The translations under genes were made by a program, and so were the position numbers. A stretch of 9,124 nucleotides of DNA from GWF2-30-66 sp042576225 (GTDB taxonomy: Bacteria > Babelota > Babeliae > Babelales > Vermiphilaceae), in assembly GCA_042576225.1 (NCBI GenBank), contig JBHPCA010000049.1, forward strand, positions 1 to 9,124, read 5' to 3'. Of this stretch, positions 4,695 through 9,124 are shown one piece after another; the first letter of the stretch is position 1, and each line of letters starts with the position of its first letter. The notes under the pieces were generated by a model, which saw only the letters and a program-made list of their open reading frames with translations, had not been told where the DNA came from and did no database searches.

Positions 4695-6003
4695 GTACAC
4701 ACCCTTTCTCTTTAAATTTTAAAAGAGATTTTTTAATTTCACCAAGTCTAAATCTAAAAATAACTTTTGTTTTCTCATCAGCAAAACGTTCCGAATCCTT
4801 TTTCTCCTTCATCAAAAAACACCTAATAAGCCTCAAGCGACATACTAATGCAAAAAATTCTTGCTCCAATCGTGTAGGCACAGCACCATACCCTTTAATA
4901 AAAGCGTCTCTTGCTACAGCACACTCTTGTTCGGAAAATCCAAACTCTTTGCCTATCGTAATGGCGTCTAATACATTCATAAAATCAAATGCTGCATGCC
5001 AAATTGGATTCCCTTCTTGATCAGCAACACGATGAAGCGCATAATAATCAACCAAAGAAAGCGTATCTGTTTTTTGGTCATATAAATAATTTCCCAAATT
5101 TGCATCACCATGCACAATACTTCGGGTTGTTTTTACTTTTTCCATACGTCCAGCAAGATCGTCAAAATACTTCTGAAGATCTTGAGAGTCAACTCCATAA
5201 TCGCCATCTTTTAGCTGCTCTATAGTACTTTTGAAATGCCTACGTGCACGTTTCATAACCGCAGAATGAAGTGGAACATTTTTTTGTACCCGTATGTTAT
5301 GAAATTCTGCTAATGCAGCACCAAGTTTTTCGAATGCCCTTTTGACAACAAGCAACATATTGACTCTTTCAACACTTCCCTTCGGCATAAAGAATAACTT
5401 TGTTAGCAAACCTTGCAAACTGATACCTGCTGCAGGAGAAATAGCTAGTAATCCATACTCTTTTCCGTCAATCTTGCATTTCCCAATAGCTTTTATAGAA
5501 ATAAGATGAAATTTTTCACCTTTCATTGTTGATGTTATCTGAAAACCAGCAATTTCTTTTATAAAATGACCGGCAAGATCAAACGGCTTGTGAAAAATTT
5601 TTATCACAAGTTTTAGATTTCCTTTTTTGTCTGGAATAAACAATAAAGGATTACCGGAAAGCCCTCTTTGTGAGGCATCACTAGACTCTTGAATATCTGC
5701 CTCATTAATTTGTAAACCAACTGTTTTATACAAAAAATGTTTAATCGTTTTTTTAATATCATTTTCTACCGTATAATCAACTAAAAGGTTTTCAATTTTC
5801 TTTATATAATCTTCAATTTTCTTTATATAATCTGCCTTTACATCTTGCTTTTCCCCTTCGGGGGCACATCGCATTTTACGTGTAAGATCAAAAATCTTAT
5901 TGATACGCGCTTGATTTGTATTAACATATCCACTCCAAAAATAAACCCCAAGCGTTATCAAAAAACCAATAAAAACAGTTGTTAATAGTATTTTTCTTTT
6001 CAT
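4687..6003 (-). CDS. APH/choline-kinase-fold phosphotransferase with N-terminal membrane anchor
   Basis: The core matches aminoglycoside/choline-type kinases, which transfer the ATP gamma-phosphate to a small molecule or protein. VIKIF carries the likely ATP Lys135, and FIKE the alpha-C Glu150. ALAEFH (230-235) is the usual helix before the catalytic region. VHGDANLGN (297-305) is the Brenner motif with catalytic Asp300 and Asn305, and LVDY holds the metal Asp319. FDFMNVLD (339-346) completes the family pattern. Unusually, residues 4-23 form a membrane segment after MKRK, and residues 58-71 contain a duplicated seven-residue unit in a probable coiled coil. I chose the ATG at 6003 because GGAGA (6011-6015) precedes it by 7 nt; an in-frame ATG at 6036 lacks such a site. 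It lies 40 nt after the Nudix frame and overlaps the pentapeptide gene. Substrate cannot be read from sequence. Confidence 0.8.
   Translation of the reverse strand: MKRKILLTTVFIGFLITLGVYFWSGYVNTNQARINKIFDLTRKMRCAPEGEKQDVKADYIKKIEDYIKKIENLLVDYTVENDIKKTIKHFLYKTVGLQINEADIQESSDASQRGLSGNPLLFIPDKKGNLKLVIKIFHKPFDLAGHFIKEIAGFQITSTMKGEKFHLISIKAIGKCKIDGKEYGLLAISPAAGISLQGLLTKLFFMPKGSVERVNMLLVVKRAFEKLGAALAEFHNIRVQKNVPLHSAVMKRARRHFKSTIEQLKDGDYGVDSQDLQKYFDDLAGRMEKVKTTRSIVHGDANLGNYLYDQKTDTLSLVDYYALHRVADQEGNPIWHAAFDFMNVLDAITIGKEFGFSEQECAVARDAFIKGYGAVPTRLEQEFFALVCRLRLIRCFLMKEKKDSERFADEKTKVIFRFRLGEIKKSLLKFKEKGCVHD
5791..5832 (-). repeat. Perfect 21-bp tandem duplication inside the kinase gene
   Basis: The 21-bp unit at 5791-5811 is repeated exactly at 5812-5832. 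It adds seven residues (DYIKKIE) in frame, so the gene remains open. Perfect identity suggests a recent slippage event, and the copy number may vary between strains. Confidence 0.9.
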
Positions 6004-6010
6004 ATTTTTG

Positions 6011-6015
6011 TCTCC
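6011..6015 (-). promoter_or_regulatory. Ribosome binding site that decides the kinase start
   Basis: GGAGA on the minus strand, 7 nt before the ATG at 6003. It places the membrane segment at the extreme N-terminus and argues against the upstream in-frame ATG at 6036. Confidence 0.6.
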
Positions 6016-6043
6016 ATTGAAAACTCCATGTTTCACAAATCCA

Positions 6044-6490
6044 TTAATTTTGTGGATATACTAACTTTATACACTCAGACTCACCCGGAATAAGATCAAG
6101 TTGTAATGCTTCGTCTGTAGTTGCCCATTGCATACCTATATGCTCATCTTCTCGTAATTTTATGGCTCTTGGTAACTCGTTAAGATATGTTCTACATACA
6201 TGAAAAATATAATCTATCTAAGGTGCTCGTACATAAAATGTGTTAATCCAGTCTACATTGTTCTTGTCCAGTTCTATCGTTGTCTCTTCTGCAAATTCTC
6301 TGATAAGACCTTCACACACATCTTCGCCCTTATCAAGTTTGCCTCCGGGTAAACACCAAGTGTTGCCAAACGGCTTATTTGGATTACGTTTAAGCATCAA
6401 TATTTTGTTGTCAACATGACAAAATATCGAGACAACTTCTACCTTTGGAGAAAAATCTTTTGGTCTATCTACATAAAATGTTCTATTCAT
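6044..6490 (-). pseudogene. Nudix hydrolase interrupted by one in-frame TAG
   Basis: Nudix enzymes cleave nucleoside diphosphates linked to another moiety. Residues 48-70 carry the box: GGKLDKGE, then REFAEET, with all catalytic Glu residues present but Thr in place of the usual late Gly. The frame stops at TAG (6218-6220) after 90 residues, in the middle of the fold. It then continues without another stop to TAA at 6044-6046, giving 58 more residues. That part looks like a normal Nudix C-terminal half, with IDYIFHV, an EHIGMQW strand and a DEALQLDLIP helix end. Total length (149 codons with stop) is normal for MutT-like proteins. One nonsense change, for instance CAG to TAG, explains everything. 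The hydrolase gene just upstream also ends in TAG, so TAG is very likely a true stop here. Either the gene is newly dead or it makes a truncated or read-through product. Confidence 0.85.
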
Positions 6491-6500
6491 TATGTTTTTC

Positions 6501-8027
6501 CTATTTTTGTTCCCAGCTAAAATGGGATTCTAAGCGTTTTTCCAGCCACTCTTTATTAATAACCATCATATTTGGCATATTTGTGCTTCTGCCATCTATT
6601 ACCTTCAAGCTTTCTTTATAGCATACCAATGCCTCTTGCCTTCTGCCAAGCAGATCAAGCATATGACCTTGCCACGCCTTTACAAGATAATTCCATCGCC
6701 TCCAAGCATTAGGCCCTTCTTTCTCAAGTGAAGATTCAAGCCTTTCGAGAGCAAGTAACGCTTTTTCTGCATCCTTTTTGCAAATAAAATGGTAAGACAA
6801 ATTATTCCAAACAGATGAATCTGTGATATTCTCCCTGAGAGCCTGCTCATACACATCTAAAAAAATGTTGTCTTTTTTCGTTTTATCCTCTAAAAGAGCT
6901 GCCATTTTTAATTTGAACCCTAAATCAGACATCGGCTCTGGCCACTCCAGCCTATTACCCGGCTTGATTGCAATCTTTTTTTTACTAGATTGTTTCACAA
7001 ACATTTTTGCTAGATCAAAGAATTTTTTTGGTTCATCTGCAAATATAGCATGTCCAGATTTTTCAAACATCTCAAGCCGTGCATGGGGATGATTTTTACG
7101 CATGATTTCAGCTCGATCTGGGTTCCACCACATCAAATCCCATTTTGCTTCCGTAATCAATGTTGGAATTTCAAAATCATCAAATTTTCCCGCTAAATTT
7201 ATTTTATTAGCATCTACCTGTATTACCTCTCTAAATCCTGGCGTAGGTTGCCATTCATACCGAGCAGCCCTGACCATCTTATTCTGAGTAGGTTTATAGT
7301 ATCCCTGTTTTTTCCAATCACCTGAAAGCAATTTATTGTAAAGCTCTTGAATCGAAGTTATGTTACCTGCCAAAAACTTTTTATTAATATCTCCTATAGC
7401 ATCTACTTCTACTTGTGAAAGAAACATCTTATTCCGCACCGCCTTAGTTACCGGTTCAACAACTCCAGATGTTGATGCAACTAAAATTAAACCCGTGCAG
7501 TGCTCAGGGTATGTTAATGCATAGCATTGAGCTAAAAGCCCACCATATGACCAACCAAGCACAACCCACTTATCAATCTTTAACGCTTTTCTTAGGCTTT
7601 CTAAATCTTGAACCGCTTGTTTGATTGTATACGTTTTACCGGTATTGTCTGAGCTTGATTTGCCAGTTCCACGTTGATCATAATAAATCACACGTGCAAT
7701 ATCTTTTATTTGCGAAAAGTAAGGGTGAAAGCTGTGGTGAGTGCAACCTGGCCCACCATTTATAAGTACAATTGGAATCCCTTGCCCCTGCTCTTCATAG
7801 TAAAGCCTCCCGCCGTTGTCAATATCAACGTAACCTTTTTTAAGACCAGGTATCTTGTCACATAACGGGGGCAAGTATGGGATATCAAGAACCAGATCTT
7901 TCGGGATGCTTACAACCCTATCAAAAATAGTTTCCCTCTCTATTTTTTTAAAAAACCACCTACAACCAGAAATAGTTAAAACTAAAGCAATAATGCTTAA
8001 TAAGGAAACAATTTTATTTGCGTTCAT
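6501..8027 (-). CDS. Proline-iminopeptidase-like alpha/beta-hydrolase lipoprotein with C-terminal TPR-like region
   Basis: Family S33 alpha/beta-hydrolases of this kind release N-terminal proline or act as related peptidases or esterases. A lipoprotein signal runs to ISGC with Cys22 as the lipidation site, so the mature enzyme should be membrane-tethered outside the cytoplasm. NGGPG (90-94) is the oxyanion motif, YYDQRGTGKS (115-124) the conserved loop, and GWSYGG (158-163) the nucleophile elbow with Ser160. KWD gives the likely Asp297, and SGHAIF the His326. After about residue 350 come two TPR-like helical pairs (about 390-432 and 443-476), for example LGRRQEALVCYKESL. The usual enzyme ends near 300-340, so this tail is an addition. 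GGGGA lies just before the ATG, 25 nt after lepB. A decayed paralogue lies at 1000-1317. Substrate specificity within the family is unproven. Confidence 0.88.
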   Translation of the reverse strand: MNANKIVSLLSIIALVLTISGCRWFFKKIERETIFDRVVSIPKDLVLDIPYLPPLCDKIPGLKKGYVDIDNGGRLYYEEQGQGIPIVLINGGPGCTHHSFHPYFSQIKDIARVIYYDQRGTGKSSSDNTGKTYTIKQAVQDLESLRKALKIDKWVVLGWSYGGLLAQCYALTYPEHCTGLILVASTSGVVEPVTKAVRNKMFLSQVEVDAIGDINKKFLAGNITSIQELYNKLLSGDWKKQGYYKPTQNKMVRAARYEWQPTPGFREVIQVDANKINLAGKFDDFEIPTLITEAKWDLMWWNPDRAEIMRKNHPHARLEMFEKSGHAIFADEPKKFFDLAKMFVKQSSKKKIAIKPGNRLEWPEPMSDLGFKLKMAALLEDKTKKDNIFLDVYEQALRENITDSSVWNNLSYHFICKKDAEKALLALERLESSLEKEGPNAWRRWNYLVKAWQGHMLDLLGRRQEALVCYKESLKVIDGRSTNMPNMMVINKEWLEKRLESHFSWEQK

Positions 8028-8052
8028 GACTCCCCTTCAATCGCATAACTGA

Positions 8053-8970
8053 TTATTTAACTCTTTGGAGCAATCTATTCCAGCGTATTCTTTTTAAAAA
8101 ACTGATTGGGTTTTTTAAAAAATCCCAAATTAGGTAGGTTTCATCTGTATCAACAGAAAGTAATCTGAACAAAATTCTGGCATGAATACGACTACCATCT
8201 ACTGGACCAAAAACTCTTGAGTCTGAGCTTCCTAATCTGTTGTCACCCATCATCCAATATTGGTTCTCGCCAAGCTCTACATAAAATTCATCACCACTGC
8301 CCCAATAGTTTTTGCCCATTACTATCTTTTTGCCACTTGTAGATATTGGCGTTCCGGGATATAAAAGTACAGGCTTGCCTGTTGTGGGGTTTGCAAAAAT
8401 ACGATTTTTCTTTAGCTCATGAAACGGTTGCTTATCAAATGACTTATTTGGATCATAAGTCTTGAGCCCTAAAAACATCCCCAGATTTACATCGGGATTT
8501 TGCTGAATCAACTTTTTCAATTTAGCCGGATCTTTTCTCCAAACTTCTATCAATGGGTATTTGTTCAAATACGTTTCGTTTAGTTTTTTGCCATTCAAAT
8601 ACACCTGTGGTTTTCCATCTTCTATGACGCCTTTTACTATATCACCTGGCCTACCAATAACACGCTTTGTCCAGTTATCTGGCCCCCAAACATATTTTTG
8701 AAATACATGTATAATTGGATTTGGTGAAAACTTGAACATCGGTGAATTCATTGCGACAATATCACCACGTTTTATTTTAGTAAATAAAACAGTAAACTTG
8801 TCAGCAAAATATCTTTCTCCATCAAGCATGGTTGTTTCCATAGAACCTGACGGTGGGAGTTGATACAGACCAAAACCAAATGTACGAACCGTAAAGACTA
8901 TCAATAGCAAAACTATAATTTCTTTAAAATCTGAAAGAAAACTTCTTTTTTTTGTTTTTTTATTTATCAT
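8053..8970 (-). CDS. lepB: Signal peptidase I
   Basis: Cleaves signal peptides from exported proteins at the outer face of the cytoplasmic membrane. The 305-residue product has one membrane segment (about 18-37) and then all family boxes. PPSGSMETTML (39-49) carries nucleophile Ser43, GDIVAM (69-74) is box C, TKRVIGRPGD (101-110) carries the general base Lys102, and GDNRLGSSDSR (242-252) is box E. About 130 residues separate boxes D and E, a large insert like that of Gram-negative enzymes. I choose the ATG at 8970 because AGGAGA (8977-8982) precedes it by a short spacer. An in-frame ATG at 9021 begins only 13 nt from the -10 box and lacks such a site. It is first in the operon, which fits with the exported products encoded behind it. 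Confidence 0.95.
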   Translation of the reverse strand: MINKKTKKRSFLSDFKEIIVLLLIVFTVRTFGFGLYQLPPSGSMETTMLDGERYFADKFTVLFTKIKRGDIVAMNSPMFKFSPNPIIHVFQKYVWGPDNWTKRVIGRPGDIVKGVIEDGKPQVYLNGKKLNETYLNKYPLIEVWRKDPAKLKKLIQQNPDVNLGMFLGLKTYDPNKSFDKQPFHELKKNRIFANPTTGKPVLLYPGTPISTSGKKIVMGKNYWGSGDEFYVELGENQYWMMGDNRLGSSDSRVFGPVDGSRIHARILFRLLSVDTDETYLIWDFLKNPISFLKRIRWNRLLQRVK

Positions 8971-8976
8971 CGAAAA

Positions 8977-8982
8977 TCTCCT
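8977..8982 (-). promoter_or_regulatory. Ribosome binding site that decides the lepB start
   Basis: AGGAGA on the minus strand, about 6 nt before the ATG at 8970. It makes the 305-residue form the likely product and leaves an untranslated leader of about 55 nt. Confidence 0.7.
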
Positions 8983-9029
8983 GATATTACCTGGTATTAA
9001 CAGCAAATAACCTCTAATCACCTCTCAAT

Positions 9030-9067
9030 TGATATTATACCCCAAAAACAGGCTAAAGTCGATAAAT
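9030..9067 (-). repeat. Promoter-region repeat, copy 2
   Basis: Partner of 1407-1444: the same ATTTATCGA, TTTA, T-run and GTATAATAT blocks in the same spacing and orientation. See the copy-1 entry for the comparison. Confidence 0.6.
9034..9062 (-). promoter_or_regulatory. Promoter of the lepB operon
   Basis: On the minus strand, TCGACT (9057-9062, four of six to TTGACA) is followed after 17 nt by a perfect TATAAT (9034-9039). Transcription would start near 9027 and could run through all six minus-strand genes to 3228, since the gaps between them are at most 40 nt and no terminator is visible between them. Confidence 0.7.
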
Positions 9068-9124
9068 TTTGCTGGTTCAATACATATGAGACTCAAGCCA
9101 CCAATTGATCATAGTATTCCATAA

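Noticed and set aside
6004..6036. Longer kinase start at 6036
   Set aside because: No ribosome site precedes it, whereas GGAGA stands 7 nt before the ATG at 6003. The extra residues would also put polar sequence ahead of an otherwise typical signal-anchor.
6218..6220. TAG reassigned to an amino acid in this genome
   Set aside because: The hydrolase gene just upstream ends naturally in TAG, 10 nt before the next start, so TAG works as a stop. A local nonsense change is simpler.
8971..9021. Longer 322-residue lepB start at 9021
   Set aside because: The -10 box lies 13 nt upstream, leaving almost no leader and no ribosome site. AGGAGA directly before the ATG at 8970 is far better placed.
1..9124. 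Defence system, CRISPR array or insertion sequence
   Set aside because: No spaced direct repeats, transposase, terminal inverted repeats, nuclease or reverse transcriptase motifs were found. The tandem repeat at 5791-5832 is coding and the 38-bp pair is promoter-like.

Overview
This is an AT-rich bacterial window. Low GC, dense minus-strand gene packing, short lysine-rich exported proteins with classical signal peptides, and several decaying genes suggest a reduced, host-associated Gram-negative-type bacterium. The style is most like Candidatus Dependentiae (TM6/Babeliales) or another protist symbiont. That placement is inferred from gene style; no phylogenetic marker was tested.

Layout. Positions 1-412 hold no intact gene, only hairpins and a possible minus-strand gene remnant. 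A small, very basic secreted protein (413-919, +) follows. Next, on the minus strand, is the ruin of an alpha/beta-hydrolase lipoprotein gene (about 1000-1317) whose intact paralogue lies at 6501-8027. Its start codon has become ATA, about 240 bp of core sequence is gone and the frame is shifted, yet a promoter and a good Shine-Dalgarno still precede it. A palindrome-rich intergenic stretch and a near-consensus promoter (TTGACA-N17-TATATT) then lead to a secreted or membrane-anchored HExxH metalloprotease with a strongly basic N-terminal region (1775-3169, +).

From 9062 down to 3228 everything is on the minus strand and tightly packed, consistent with one operon read from a promoter at 9034-9062. 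The order is signal peptidase I (lepB), a proline-iminopeptidase-like lipoprotein with C-terminal TPR-like repeats, a Nudix hydrolase broken by one in-frame TAG, an APH-fold kinase with an N-terminal membrane anchor, a short pentapeptide-repeat protein overlapping the kinase by 8 nt, and a membrane-anchored S41-type peptidase. Gaps are 25, 10, 40, -8 and 39 nt.

Functional reading. Four of the six operon products (LepB, the hydrolase lipoprotein, the kinase and the S41 peptidase) carry a membrane anchor or export signal. The separate metalloprotease and the small basic protein are also exported, so the region is an envelope or secretion neighbourhood rich in peptidases. The most distinctive points are the decayed hydrolase duplicate with a matching promoter, the Nudix gene split by a single amber codon, the membrane-anchored APH-like kinase coupled to a pentapeptide protein, and the two-hydrophobic-segment metalloprotease. 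No tRNA, rRNA, CRISPR array or insertion sequence was seen.
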